Shown here: positions 11,441-25,138 of the stretch, piece after piece
How positions within the stretch are numbered: position 1 is the first letter of the stretch
Layout of the letters: each line of letters begins with the position of its first letter
NCBI RefSeq assembly: GCF_958298935.1
Contig: NC_084939.1
Span: 9,935,501 to 9,999,500 of the forward strand
Source of the DNA: Phragmites australis
Taxonomy: Eukaryota; Streptophyta; Magnoliopsida; Poales; Poaceae
DNA: 64,000 nt
Reading direction: 5' to 3'
Program-made: the position numbers and the translations under genes
The notes under the pieces: generated by a model
Database searches by the model: none
Told to the model about the DNA's origin: nothing
The model's input: only the letters and a program-made list of their open reading frames with translations

Positions 11441-13490
11441 ATTGAATATTGAGTAATAGGGAAATCCAATCATGCACACAAGGGGATTGGAAGGTTCAAC
11501 AATCCTTGTTCCTTTTTTCTGTTCACTATTGATTGAAGTAGATTTGTTGCCAAAACAAAAAGTAGAGGCGAAAGAGGATCTCCTTGCCTCACTCCTCTTT
11601 TGCAATGCAAGACTTTCCTAGGTATCCCATTGAGTAGAATTGACAAGGTTTCGATGCTTAGAATTATTTCAACCCAGATCACTCATTTATCACCAAATCC
11701 TTTGTGCCTCAGTATCTCTAGAATCACCTGGTGCTCTACCTTATCAAAGGCTTTTTCAAAGTCCAATTTGAGAATAATTATCTCTTTCTTGGATTTGTGG
11801 CATATGTGTAAATATTCAAACACCCAGGCTAAGCAATCTTGAATTGTCCTTGTTTTGATGAAGCCATATTGATTCCGATATAGGAGCAAGAGAATTATCT
11901 CTTGAAGCCTATTCTGAGAAATATAATTGTGGAATTCAGCAATGAAATGGGTCTATAATCGTTCACATTGGAAGTACCATCCTTTTTTAGGGATAAGGGT
12001 AATGTATGACCCATTAATACTTTGTAAGTATAGTTCCCCTTGATGAAAAGCATCGCAAAGTTCATAAAAATCCTCAGCCACTATACTCCAGCATTTCTTG
12101 AGAAAGTCCCCATTAAAACCATCCGGTCCTGGTGATTTATTGGAGGGCAAAGACTGGATTATTTTGTCAATTTCATGCTGTTTGAAAGGCTTTTCCAACT
12201 GTTCCAAACCCTCTATAGGATTTATAAGGCTTCTTAGGTCAAAGAAAATTTCCATGAATTCAAAAGTGCCAAGCATATCTTTATAAGATTCCCACAAGAG
12301 AGCTGCTTTTTCTTCATGATTGGAGTGGATATTGCTTTCCTTGTCCTTTAGAACGGTGATCAAGTTTTTCCTGTATTTAATTGTGGCATTGGCATGAAAG
12401 AATTGCGTGTTCTCATCCCCGAGTTTAACCCACGTGATAGTTACTCTTTGTTTCCAAAAGATTCTTTGTTGTTTAAGGAGGACCGCAAGATGTTGTTGGA
12501 GCATTTCTCTAAAATTCCATTCCTCAATACTCAAATCCATGTGTTCCTCAATAGTATCCAATAAAAGAATGATCACCTTTGTGTTGGCAATGGTGTTTTT
12601 CAGATTTGATAAAGTTTTTTCCCAGAATCTAAGGACTCTTCTTAAATTTTTAAATTTTGCCATCACTCTCTTGACTTTGTCATTTTGTTGAACTAGAACT
12701 ACCCAACCATGTTGAACAACTTTTATAAAAATTTATGCTCCATCCAATAATTCTTAAATCTAAAGATCTTTCCTTTAGGAATATCAATATTGATTGGTAT
12801 CAAGCAGGAAACATGGTCCGAAATATCTCTTGATAAATGGATAGCTATTGTGCCTAGATAGTGGTGCATTGTCCATGAGTTTGAAGAGAAAAACTAGTCG
12901 AGCCTCTTACGGTGTGAGCTTTGTTGCTTGTTTGTCCACGTGAAGGAGTGGCTTTTTAGAGCTAACTCTAGTAATCTTAGGTGATTGATTGCATCGTTGA
13001 ACATGAACATCTCATTAACATCTCCTCCTGGTTTATTTTTGTCCTCCAGGTATCTAATCAGATTAAAGTCTCCAAGAACTAACCAAATGACCTCATCAGG
13101 TATGTCAATATTTTTAAACCAATTAATAAAAAGCTAACTTTTCATTGGTTGTGCAAAGCCCATAAACATTGGTTAGAATCCATTGCGCTCCAGAGAAAAG
13201 AAAAGTGAATTCAATTGAAATAGCAAACTTATTTTGGAAGTCTAATTCCCCATCAAAATGAGCACTTTTCCAAGCTACAAGACTACCACTTGAGGCTCCA
13301 ACAGAGGGTAGAAAGGCAAAAGCATCTAAGGCTGAAGGACACTTAGTTGATCCATAAGAATAATGGGAGCAAAAAAGAATTTCCCATATGCATAACATAT
13401 AGGAGAAGGTGGTCTTGCCCAAAAAATTGAGCTCACTGCTTGTTCCTCTTGTTGGACTTATCATCATCAAAATCTTTGTTTTTCATTGAG
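11440..13490 (-). pseudogene. LINE ORF2: endonuclease and reverse transcriptase, decayed
   Basis: Endonuclease/exonuclease/phosphatase-type motifs appear in order across broken frames: SGSLVAWK, QWILTNVYG, LVLGDFNLIR, SFTWTN and SDHVSCLI (about 13330-12800). The RT part includes KLGDENTQFFHA (about 12430), NKSPGPDGF (about 12120), LIPKKG, then [13 protein letters not shown] and [13 protein letters not shown] (11889-11683), and GVRQGDPLSPLLFVL (about 11590). YADD and everything after it are absent. In the family this protein nicks target DNA and reverse-transcribes LINE RNA at the nick. Several frameshifts and stops make this copy inactive. Confidence 0.85.
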
Positions 13491-14039
13491 GCCTTGTTGG
13501 ACTTACTTGTTTCTTCCTTCTTTGTGTCAATAGCAATTGTATTCTTTTTCCTTGCTAAGGCCTGTTTCGATTATCACCTCAGGTGTAACCTTACAGAAAA
13601 TTATTCCTAAGTTCTTGATAACACTAGGAGAAATTGTTGGTGGATTAGAGGAACACATCAAACAGTTTCTACCATCGCATTGATTTCTTTTGTAGCCTGC
13701 ATTCAGATTTTTAATGCGTAGGCTACATCTGACTTTTGTTTCTACTAGAGGTGTGGTTATGGCATTTCTCTTTCTAGCATGTGCTACTGTAGTGCTAACT
13801 AAAGAACCTGAGGCTTTACTTAGCAGGGGAGTAACAAGTTGCCGTAAGGGGGCTTTGCTCTTCTTTTAGGATACTCTTCCCTTTATTTTTTTCGAGCTTT
13901 GTATATTATTAGTTGAAGAACAAGCAAGGCTCCTTGATTGCATGGGACAAAAGCTTGGGATATTAAACTGGATAAAAGCATTGTTAGCAGAACCAGAAGC
14001 AATAAGGTCTCAAGCACTCAAACTTAATAGATATCAAGC

Positions 14040-14537
14040 CTAGGAGAAGGACCTAGGCTCAAGTAGCTTAACAGTGGAGAAGTTTGACCATTCCATAGGA
14101 GTATTAACAGTAGTCAAGCTACCTTTGTCTAGGACAAAGTGCTTAGCCCAAAGTCCGATGCTCTCATCATTTCTGAAAGAAGGAGAGCTTGGTTGCTGAG
14201 CATAAGCCTTAAAAATTGGGTCAACTGCATTCCCACCAGCAAGTGTGTTTGTTGTTTCCTTTGCTAACATGATCGACTGCTTCTTCTTTCTGATATAAAA
14301 CTTCTTAATGGTCTTATGTGCTGCTAGGTATTTGAGCATGAGTTCAGTGTTTCTTTCCTTAGTTTGCTCATGTTTCTTCTTTTGCCTAACCCCTACACAG
14401 GAGGAGGTGGCGAGAGCCATCTTAGACAATTTAGCTTCCATTGCTATTAGTACCAGAATGTAATTTTGTTCTTCTTCCACTTGGGTTTCTTGGGTTGGAT
14501 AATTAGCAAGCAATTGTTCTTCAAAGAGTTCTAGCAT
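14040..14537 (-). pseudogene. possible LINE ORF1 C-terminal remnant
   Basis: An open stretch of 165 codons, rich in Lys and Gln, ending near NTPMEWSNFSTVKLLEPRSFS. It lies upstream of the endonuclease region on the same strand, so its position fits a LINE first ORF or the ORF1/ORF2 boundary. I do not see a zinc knuckle or RRM. Assignment rests mainly on position. Confidence 0.35.
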
Positions 14538-15018
14538 TGGTTCCTCGTTGGTTTATTGTGTGTGATGCCACATGGTCTGAGGCTTGGATTGTATGTTAGT
14601 TTGCATCCAGTGCAGAAGTGGGGAGCCATGCTAGTTCAAAGTCCAATCTATTGGTGGTTGCTAAAGCCACAGTGCTGGGATGATCTGAGACCATGCTAAA
14701 ATAAAATTCATGATTCTTCTGAACTCCACTAACATAAGCTGTTGTGTCTGAATTGACTCAGCCTAAATAGTTGTAGGCTCTAGAGGCCATGATTGAGACT
14801 GGGGCAACTGAACTTGCATTTCTGTCTCAATATTTGCTCTTTGATACAGGATTTGACTCATTATGGGAGAAGATGGTCCTACATTAGCTGAGTTTGAATT
14901 GAATACCAAGGAATGGTGATATTGGCCTTGATTAGAGCCATGTTGTTGGGAGGTGGATGTGGCATTGTTTGATTTTGGCTTCCATCGTTGTTGCTTGCTT
15001 AACTTTCACTTAAAGCAT

Positions 15019-17838
15019 TGTCATAGCCGGTTTTAACTGACAAAACTAAGTGTGACTTATGTGTGCCTAGGATGTTTAACACATATAAGGACATCATAGG
15101 TGAAATAATAAAAGCAATACTTTAACTTACAATCGTTTACTTTTTACAAAAATACTTCACCTAAACAACTATAATAACTAAACAACACCATCTAATCGAT
15201 GGTAGCGGGGTGACAGCATCGGCGACCAAGCACTCCACAGGCACCGACCAGAAGACATGCTTCTAGAACACCAGGTCGTCATCTTGGAAATCTTCAAAGT
15301 CTTCCACTGAGCAGCATATGTATTGTGGGAGATAGTAAGGGTGAGCATATGGAGTACTCAGCAAATGTGGAAGAATAATGATATGTAGGCTTACAACAAG
15401 AATAATCTAACACATGGTATATTTCCGTAAACGTGAGTAAAGAAAAGATATTTGAACTTTAAACAATAATTAAGTTAATGTAACCCAAACAGTCCAACAC
15501 TCAGCATACAAGGCTCTTCACCTTGCATACCATAACCATCTAGTACTCCCTATACTATAACCAAAACCACAACCAAACCCATAATCGCAATCCACTAATC
15601 ATGTGAGGATCCAAGTCTCCTATAACCACGGGCACGGCTGTTATAATAATTTTTACACTCTGCAAAGGTTGTCCAGTTTTCCCCACGAGTCAGTGAATTC
15701 TATGTTGTCGTGTTTGCAAGACACTTAATACACGTCATTGGTGTGCCACCAAAAAATCATTGAATGACATTTTCCACTAACCAGAGACTAATCCAGTATG
15801 CATCTGCTCACCAGGTTTCACCACTAGGATTTACGCGAGTCCAACTCCTACCCAGAAGCCCCCTTTTGTGTTGACACAACACACACTGGATAGATTCTAA
15901 CTAGTATGTCACGTCTTACCCATATCAACCTCGTGGTTAGTACGTTACTTCTTGGGTTGTTGCTCCACAAACCAGTCCTTACCTAGGTTATTGGCTGAAG
16001 CATTAACATGTGTGACCTACAAATTAATATATTATTTTAATATCAAAAACATATGTTTGTGGTATAATAACATGTAGTTCATGACCTAAATTTCATTGTG
16101 TCAACCGTAGATTTACTAATCAAAATAATATCTTCAAATTGTAAGGGTTGAAATGTTAATAAGAAATAACTACTATAAAGATGTTAAGAATTGATATCTA
16201 AAGCTGGCATGGTTGGATAGATAATGTATTTAAACAAATTTAAGCGTAAGAATCACTCAAATCAGAGCTAAAATGAAAAGGATATGAAGGATTGAAGTTG
16301 CAGGGATTTCTACAAAGTCACCAAATTTCCTGGAATTTCTGGAATTATTTTTTGTACTGGAAAAATTAGGATTTATTGACTGAATTACCGACTGGGCTAA
16401 CATGTTAGCAAATTGCTGATGTGGCGATGGTGTGGCAGCTGACAGGGATGACACATGGTGCTAACTAGGCCGACACACTGACTGGGATTATGTATGGACA
16501 TGTGGCAGTGTGTGATTGGTAGATGAAGAGGTATGCTGCAATCTAATCTTGGCCTTTGATCTTGGATTGGTCGGCTGGAGGTGGACCAAACGGGTTTTGG
16601 CTGGCGGTACAAGATTGGACAGCGAAGGAGGCTTGGCATGCGGTGGAGGACTTGCCGGAGTTGGCCGGAACGGAGCTCCAGTGCACAGATTGCGACGACG
16701 ATAGGCAGAGGAGCACCAGTGAGGCATGGAGAGTTTACCTAAGACACAAGTCAGCGACTGGACGATCCACAGTGGCACGGCAGTGGCTAGGGGCGGATAG
16801 AGCTCTCGGAGCTCATCGATGGTGTAGATCCGGCAGCCAAGACTCTAACCCGAGGGCAGAGGAAGCTTTTTGGACCTCTGGCGGTGCTCTAGGATGCCTC
16901 GGTGGTGGCAATTCAACATGGAGTCGGCGAGTCGGCGAGTGGGACCGAGATGCGGCAATGGCGGATGGTGGCAGCTAGAGTTTCATGACTAGGTGAAAAA
17001 TCCACGAGGATATGGCGACTTGCGGCAGAATCAGGACGAGGGGTGGGAAGGCTTTCTTGGCCGCTATTTGTAGGCGAGGGCTCGGCTTAGCTATCAAGCT
17101 AGGGCAGCGGCGGGTCCAACTGGGACACGGCAATGGGGATAGAGTCCAGCTCGGGAACGAGAGGTAAGGGATGGGGCCTCCGTGTCAGCAGTGTGGAGAA
17201 GGTGGAAAGCGGCGAGGGTGCGTCAGCGCTGTCGGGTGAGTGGGGCGCGGGGCTGGTGAGTATGGGAGGTAGGTCGGGGCATGGCGGGCTGGTGCACAGC
17301 CCTTGTGGAAGAGCAGGCGGGCGAGCGGGAGCAGCAGACCGGCTCGGGCTAGCGGCCAGGCCAGGGAGAGTGGCCGGGAAGAGATGGGCTGAAGGATTGG
17401 GAAAGAAGGTCATCTGGGCTGGAAGTCTAGATTAGGCTTGGGTTGGGTTTTCTATTTTTTAAGAATTTTCGAGAGCAAAGAAAATCCAAATAAAATGCCA
17501 AATCGAGCCTATAAATTATAAAAAATTCCACCAAGCATTAGAAATTATTTTGAAACCAAGTAAAATATTTTGAACTCATGAAAACATTTTGGTATTTTGG
17601 AAATAAGATTTCACTCAAACGAATTCAAACAAACCCAAATGAGCTCGAAATAAAATCCAAGCAAAAGCAAACAAATCTAACAACTCAAAAATAAAACCTA
17701 AATACTTCAAACAATTATTAATACTAATACAAATTTGAATTTGAAGAAAATAAGATTTTTTCTATTCTAATTATTTAAGCTAATACTAATCTTGGAAAAC
17801 TTTAGAAATTTGAGAAATTTGAAAATTAGGGTGTGACA
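15019..17838. repeat. probable large solo LTR (about 2.8 kb)
   Basis: Starts TGTCATAGCC and ends GGGTGTGACA, so the termini are TGTCA and TGACA. The interior has no gag, pol, primer-binding site or coding motif. It contains an AT-rich part and a GC-rich purine-biased part (about 16400-17430) that gives long spurious frames. Flanking bases (AGCAT on the left, GCACA on the right) do not form a clean 5-bp duplication, so the ends could be off by a few bases or eroded. Likely a gypsy-type LTR; family not identified. Confidence 0.55.
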
Positions 17839-18737
17839 GCACACACTGAAGCAAATGGGCATGTGGGTCCAAAGAAAAAGGGAGCTCAGAGAAACATTAA
17901 AATTGAAAATTTTCTCAACACTTTAGTTACAATACTTAATCTATAGGCAACTTCTCAGCATTTATAGGCAAAAAATGGAAGACATGACAACTGCTACTTG
18001 TGCCATTATATAGGTTTTTTAGCTATCTTACTGCATTTCTTTTACTCAGTAGTCATATACATCTTGGTGTATTTTCGTGTATGTACAGAATGTTTTGTAC
18101 ATCGCAAATGAAGAGGGTGTGACGTACATTACGTTCTATTGAGTCAATCTTTTGTCACTACTCAGCTAATAGTGCATGATACAGACCACAAACACAGGCG
18201 TAGTGCAGCATGATCAAGCTATTCAGGGATAGTGGCTAATAGGAGGGCGGCCACCTGCCTTTTTTCTTGCCATAATATCATGCATGTTTAATCAAAGCAC
18301 TATATAATAAGAAATATAGCTCCACATCTCACATAATGACATAGCTATATGTGTTGCTGATGTTTTTGAGTTTTATTTTATTTTATTTTTTTAGGTAATG
18401 GCAAGGGTAAATGCAAAGAAAAAGGTTGCAACTACATCACGTAGCAATCATATCGGGAAGCGGAAGCATGGGGTTTGTATACCTTCTTGACACCATTTTT
18501 CTTTTCTATCAAATCATGCAGATAGATATGTATTTACTTTTGGGTTTTGATTATGGTACGAAAATACATGATTCTGGTTTTGATTATCAACTCCCTGGAA
18601 ATATTATCTAGCTTGTCCTTTTTTGGGCAATTAGCTTTTATATACATTTGGAGATGATGCATTCTGGGTCCGAATAAAGGATGTACGTTGTATGGATGTC
18701 GAAAGAAAATCCAACTAATACTGTCATAGAAAGTATG
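17839..18737. other. intergenic, no gene seen
   Basis: AT-rich DNA between two solo LTRs. No open frame with recognisable motifs and no repeat structure that I can support. Confidence 0.6.
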
Positions 18738-19096
18738 TGTTGGAGCACGAAAGCATGTGTCAATAGATACGGCGAGAGTCTCACTCATAAGAGGAGATTT
18801 AAGCTTGGAGCTAAACAGTGAGGCGATAGGAGAGAACAAGAAAGAAATAAAGCCAGTGTTATGGGACAAAACTCTAGGTCCTTCTCTCCTGCTTTTTGAG
18901 GGCTTATTTATAAAGAAAAGGAGCAGCGGAAATGACCAGCTTGCTCCTAAGATATTATGTTACAATTATGTATATAAAGGAGTATTTCGAGCATTTTGCC
19001 CTTTTACATAACACGTGATGGTTATGATACTATGATAATCATAGTAATACCATAATGTATCGTCTAAATATCTCTAGGCTGAGGCATTCCCCAACA
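18738..19096. repeat. solo LTR, 359 bp, with perfect 5-bp target duplication
   Basis: Terminal inverted TGTTGG...CCAACA, flanked on both sides by GTATG (18733-18737 and 19097-19101). No internal region is present, so this is a solo LTR. Its first 100 bases (TGTTGGAGCA, then ACGGCGAGAGT, then TTTAAGCTTGGAG) resemble the start of the solo LTR at 53223-54170, so both belong to one family. Confidence 0.9.
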
Positions 19097-20250
19097 GTAT
19101 GCTTCTTGAACACAGTATTCAGGGGTGCATTTTCTGGAAATAGGATAAAGCAAGTTCTATGAAATCTAGAAGTAATTGTTTCAAAATCATTGTGCAATTT
19201 TTATTTATTCATTAGGTAGTTTGAAAACCAAACACTGATGCATGCACACTAATAAAGTCTATGTATTTTTATCAAATCATACAATAATTTTTTTTGTCGT
19301 CACTTTATTTTAATTCATGGTACTAGAAATGGAGCTTCACCAGTTAAGTTGTATAAAATTATGCCACTTGATCGACAGAAGATGATAGAAAAAGTTGGAT
19401 TTGGAGGGTTGCTGAATATAGGAACCGATGTATTGCCAACTGACCTCGCCAGGAGTAGAACACACTTCTGCCTTAGTAGTTCAGATAAAAGACTTCTCTA
19501 GTAGTCTCACCACCAATCAACTTTGTGTTATAAACAACTTGCTGAATTTCTTTTAAGTGTGGTTCTTCAAGTGACATCCTAACCTTAGAAACACTAGGAG
19601 CATCTTGCTATCAATAGGAGCCACCTAAATACGAAACGTTGAATTGTTTGTAACCGTATCTTCCTTAGCTCTAAAAATGAAATCACAGTTAACATCAGGG
19701 GTAGCTTATTTAGATCCTTCTTATCTCACTTTTTTTTTTCCTACAAGGACATGAAACAAAAAATCAGAGTTGAATCACATATGTACAACATTCTCATACT
19801 CACATATTTGCTTTTTTTCTAATACTGTTAGTCATGCCATACTATAATATTTGTGCATTTGTGTGAGAATGACATGCTAAAAAAAAATGAATTATACATT
19901 TTTTTTCAGGACCATTGTGTGTTTCATACAAAGCAACAACTGACAGTAAAGTAATTCTATTATCCAAATCAGATCTGATGTGCTACCTATGAATGCATAC
20001 ATGTGCTCTCTGGTAGGCAAATATAGTTATTCAATCAAGCTACTTAAATATTTAGAGACGCAAAATTTTATAAACTAATAAGTACAAAAACTTACTAAAT
20101 ATGTAGCAGAATGTAAATGAATAAGTATAATGGAAACTTAAACTCTTATACACTTTGTAAATATCTGCTAGCTCTATATCATCTATCTGTGCACTGATTA
20201 AGCACATATATATTTTTACAGCTAGTTTTATGTGATGTACATATATGATA
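19097..20250. other. intergenic, no gene seen
   Basis: AT-rich sequence with short homopolymer runs. No coding motif, repeat array or element boundary that I can support. Confidence 0.6.
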
Positions 20251-23200
20251 TGAGGAACCGTCCAAACAGTATTCTAATTAATCATCAGGAGGATCATTAT
20301 TCATAAATACAACCTCAATGATTAACCAGAATACCATCTCAGTAGTCCCGACACGTGTTTTGTGCCCAAGATCAGAACGCATGTCTTTCCAACATGTATA
20401 TCACAATATAGCATAAGAAAGAGAGAGTAATTAAAGTTATATTACAAGTTCTTAAGCATGCAACCATTTGCAACAATTTACAAAAGAGAAACTACGAAGC
20501 AGAATAATAAAACCTTAACAGCAACAAAAGGAGAGTGGAGTCATATGTCCTTAGACTCGACCCTAAAAGCTACGCCTCATCATAGTAGGATACACTACTC
20601 TTACCCACCACCTGCATCGGCAGGTATGAAATAGCCAAACACCGCATCACCCTCACCAGCAAAACCTGAAAGCCCAGGCATGAGTACGAAGGTACTCGCA
20701 AGACTTAATCCATATAGAACACATATACGTAGCTCGACTCCAAGGATTATGCATTGAGCTGTTAGTAAGAGTAGGCTACAAGGTTAAGTAAAACATATGC
20801 GGTAAGCAACTTAGACACATATGTGTGAGTATATATACTTAACTCCAAAAATAACTACCTTTCTACCCTGTAAACCACAACTTGAACATTTATGTATAGT
20901 AACCATAATATCTCATCAACAAACCACCAACCAAAACCATCACACCATAACCTTATCCACATTTGTAAACTCTACGACCGATATAAATGAAGCAATAGTA
21001 TGCTTATGACCGAGAGCGCAGTATTTCGAAATGTTTTTACACCCTGCAGGGGGTACAACTTTACCCACACGACTCGGGGACCATTCGGCTTGTGCTACTC
21101 GCGAATGTACACACAAGGGGTACTCGTGTCAACCTTTCTCATACCCGGAACCACCCGCTTGCAATGCCCTTATGGCACTGGAGTTACCGTGAGCGTGTCC
21201 CGGACACCTCCGGTTCCCCGTCACCTTGCTTCTTCTTTTCTTTTTCTCTTACGCGTCATAGAGCTGCAAGGCAAGTATCAGTACGGCATAGCATAATCAT
21301 CTTACCTTACCATTAGATTAGCATGTGGTGAGTACGGAAAGTGCTAGAGCCAACTATACCGACGGACGGCCTTAAACGATGCAAGTGATCTATGGCATCC
21401 GGGCTCCTCTCCTGAACTACCCAGAGGACTCCTCCTGGGTAGAAGATACCCCTAACACCGCCCACATCTCGCTTCAATCTCACATTTCAACCATCCATCT
21501 CAACCCCATCTTTTTGTATCTGTGAACAGTGATTAAGCCCTAAGCTTGTGAACCACGGCAGCACCGTCACTCGACTTCTACCGAGGACCTAAGCATTGCT
21601 AAGCATTTCAAATAAACTTTGAAGCTAGACAACAACTATATCATCAAGTCTACAAAGATAACGATTCATCAGTAAGTCAAGGTAGAGATAATGCATCAAC
21701 ATAGGTTCTACCCATATTAACCCGACACTGGACTCAACACATGCAAACATACATAAAGCATAATTTATCAATTTTAGACTCTATTCAATTTGATAAAAAG
21801 GGTGCAGTATGCTTAGATGCTTGCATTTTTGCTCTGGGGTTTGCTCGATACTTCCAGAATAGAACTCGCAGAAGTGGTGTGCCTCGATGTCGCCCTCGAT
21901 CACACTCGCGTCACGCTCTGGACCTTTGTTCGCTTAAAGAAGAACACGTGCAATTATGAGCATGAAGGAGGTGCAATGCTTCATGACATGAGTTTAAAGA
22001 ATCAACGACTTCCTTAACTTTACTTATTGTTAAATATTTAATATTTTCTGAATTAATTAAGAATAAAACAAAGCTTAGCCATAATTAGAAAATTAACTAT
22101 GCTTAGCATGAGTGTGTGTATTTTTACTGAACAAGGCATAAATTAACAAGATTTACAAAATTGATTTCATTAATTTTGGAGTACCAATAATTAATTATGG
22201 ATTAACGAAGCTCAAAACTATTTTGTTCACCCATGCAATTTGAATACACATTTCATAGCTCCCAGTACTTTTATCATGTAGATTATGATCATACGAACCC
22301 AACAAAATTGGTTTCACTATTTTTGGAAAAATATTCCATTTTCTATGCATTTTACAACTTTTAGTCGAAATATTAGTTATACACTAAATCCATTTCGCAT
22401 TTTTTGGAATATCTGGATTAAAAAGGCCCGAAAACCGTTTTGCACCCAGGCAAAGTTAGCCATGGTCGCTGACAGTGGGCCCGACTGCTTTGACCCGGGT
22501 CAAAATCAACGAGGGCGGGGCGGCACGGCTCGGCATCGCCGACGGCCATCGGCGGCGGAAACGGCCAGCTGAGGGCACCAACGGCATCAGCAAGCGCACG
22601 TGGACCCAACTGGGGCACGGGTAGCTGGCGGCGATGACCAGAGGGCATCAGCAGTGGTGCACAGGGGTGACAGCACACTGGCGTCTCGATTCCACGTGCC
22701 CGCGGCCAAACAACGGCGAAAATGTCCCGACTGAGGGCTCCAACAGCATCAACATGGGCCTGCAAACACAATAGCCTGCCTCTCAACTAAGGGGCCCGAC
22801 GGCAGCTCGACTGGCATCATGCACGGGGAGGCGGCGGCGGCTCAGCCATCGCGGACTACCACTCTGGTGACGGGCTAAAAAATGAATGCCCGTGAAAGGT
22901 AGATGTGTGCGAGGTGAAGCTCACCCAGTGCTTTGATTTGGCGGAGAAGCAAGGATACAACAGCTCGACGGTGAGGTGGTGGAAAGGGTGTCGGATTTGG
23001 GGAAGACGGCGGTGCGGCGTCGATTTCGGTCGGGGAAAGGATGGGGCTCACGTGGGAAAGACATGGGGGAGGCTCCACGACCTTCTTTCGTGCTCCCTGT
23101 GGCTCGGGCTCGGTGGAACTCGCAGGTTGCGTGGTGGAAATGGCCGGCGGTTGCTGCTTGGCTACTCTGCTCTGATGGACGGCGGGCCGAGTGAGAAGGA

Positions 23201-23847
23201 GTAGAGAGAGAACGAGGGAGAGGGAGAGAGCAGCGAGGGGAGGGGAGATAAGGGCGTGGATGCTCTCTCTGGAAGGTGCCTGGGTGTGGCTTGATGGCAT
23301 GATGGACTGGCCAACCTCCAAAGTCCACAAAGTCGGCGGGCAGTGGTAGAGAGCACAGAGAGAGCTGGACAGATGGGCGATGAACAGTGGCCAGCCGACA
23401 AAAATATCCATCCCACTTCTTTTATTCAAAAGAATACCTTCTCGTGATCCAAAAATTATGGGACAAATTTTGTGTGAAACTATAATTCATGTAAAACCCA
23501 TTTTAATTTGTTTGACCCATAATGCCTGAGCCAATTTCAAACTAAAATCCTCCAAATATGCAACCTTTTCTAAATTGTGATCATTTTAATGACTTCAAAA
23601 TCATCCCCAAAAATTTGGAAAAAATCACTAAATTCCTCATTTAATATGGACTAATTTCTAAAATTGTTTCCAATCTTATGTTTCATAGCAATATTATGAG
23701 TTGCTTAACAATGCACCAATTAACATCCATTTTTACAATTTATGTTTAATTGAAATTGCAAGTTAATAATTACTCAAAACAATTAAACATGATGCTAATA
23801 ATGCTTATGATGCTTAATGACATGCTTAATCTATTTGGGCTATTACA
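20251..23847. repeat. probable very large solo LTR (about 3.6 kb)
   Basis: Starts TGAGGAACCGTCC and ends GGGCTATTACA. TATGAT occurs just outside both ends (20244-20249 and 23848-23853, with one extra A on the left), which fits a slightly eroded target duplication. The interior has no gag-pol motif. It contains a GC-rich block (about 22440-23400) whose overlapping frames on both strands look spurious. Likely a gypsy LTR of the several-kilobase class. Confidence 0.55.
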
Positions 23848-25138
23848 TATGATCTTGCGCATCTATCTGGCATCAAAACTGTGTTGCAGCTATTTTGCTT
23901 TAGGTTATATCTTGTGCACCTATCAACAATTATTCTAGTTTATATGCGATGCATTGGCAATATAGATAAAAACTTAGCAACATTTTGCTATTTTCCATAA
24001 TAGCATTGTTCATCCGGTCAGAAGTATAGACAAAATTTTGTTCAGATCTACAATATTTTAAGCAAATTTATGTTAAGATCTAGAGTTTCTGAATATTATG
24101 TGATGCCTTGTTATTGGGCAAAAATTGGACAAAAAAAAGCGGTACAGGGATGATTGGTAGGCAAACATTAAACAACAAAGAAGTGCTAAATTTAACTTTC
24201 CTTTTATATATTTTGTGTTCTATATTTATTATCAGACAAATCTGGTGATTCAATTAGGCTACTTAAGTGAGAGAAGCATATTTTTGTGAACTAACAAATA
24301 AAATTTCTGCTAAATGTGTAGTAGACAGTAAATAAATAGGTAAATTACAAAGCTAATTGCTCATAAACCATTTTTTAATCTATTTGCAATTTACATACTC
24401 AAATTGTCAGCACAATGCTTGTTGTATATACATTCTGTAAAAGAAGAAGAATCTACTCACGTCGGATCAATCAAGTTGTGTAGATTTTTGGCGATCGGGA
24501 TGTGTGATTTTTTTTTACCCTATCTGGTTATGTTTGCTTTTTGTAGTTTAAACTCTATTACATGATCTGTGGGTCTAAATTCTCATGTGTTTTGTCATCT
24601 CAAACTATAGTGATATATGTAACACATGTTAGGTATGTGAATATATACAGATATATAGTCAGAGATATGTGAGACAACCTTTTGAAATTGTGCTCAGATT
24701 CATGTGCAGCATGTCATATGTATGAAAACTTGCATTTACAAGAATCTATGATCATATTATGTTCATATGTGATGCATACCATGTTAATCTATCATGCATA
24801 TAAATTGGAATAATTTGTGCAAATTAAAAAGATGAAAAATAGATCTGTAGTGTTTTTTTTCCACATTTTTTCCTATAAAAACCAACTAATCAGATCAATT
24901 ATGGGGTAGGTATTTTTTTATACTTAGTTCCGAAATGCGTACCTATGTGTTTTCCTATAAAAACCAACTAATCAGATCAATTATGTGCAGCATGTCATAT
25001 GCGGAATACGCTGTACCCCGCTGCCACCGCGCGGTCTTGCTGTCACCGCGACAAACTATACGAGGATTAACATCCTACGACGCAGGTCGTCGCAGCATGC
25101 ACAAATCTCAATGCATTATTGACCAATAGATTTGGTCC
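23848..25138. other. intergenic, AT-rich, two short dispersed direct repeats
   Basis: No gene. A 36-bp direct repeat, from TTTTCCTATAAAAACC to GATCAATTATG, occurs near 24868 and again near 24950. GTGCAGCATGTCATATG occurs near 24704 and near 24984. The second copies of both lie next to each other, which suggests a local duplication with rearrangement. Confidence 0.65.

Larger units (their letters stand above)
11440..15018 (-). mobile_element. L1-type LINE fragment, broken inside RT
   Basis: Reading on the minus strand from high to low coordinates: possible ORF1-related sequence (14537-14040), an endonuclease domain (about 13470-12700), then reverse transcriptase (about 12660-11440). It ends abruptly at GFPITQY, just before the expected YADD catalytic motif, where copia LTR sequence begins. 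The missing 3' half is not found on the far side of the copia element. The upper limit is set by the solo LTR at 15019 and is approximate. Confidence 0.8.

Noticed and set aside
16397..17435. Overlapping Pro- and Gly-rich frames on both strands
   Set aside because: GC-biased interior of the 15019-17838 LTR; composition alone keeps the frames open.
22418..23429. Several long overlapping frames on both strands
   Set aside because: Low-complexity, GC-rich interior of a probable solo LTR; no recognisable domain and no start or splice context.
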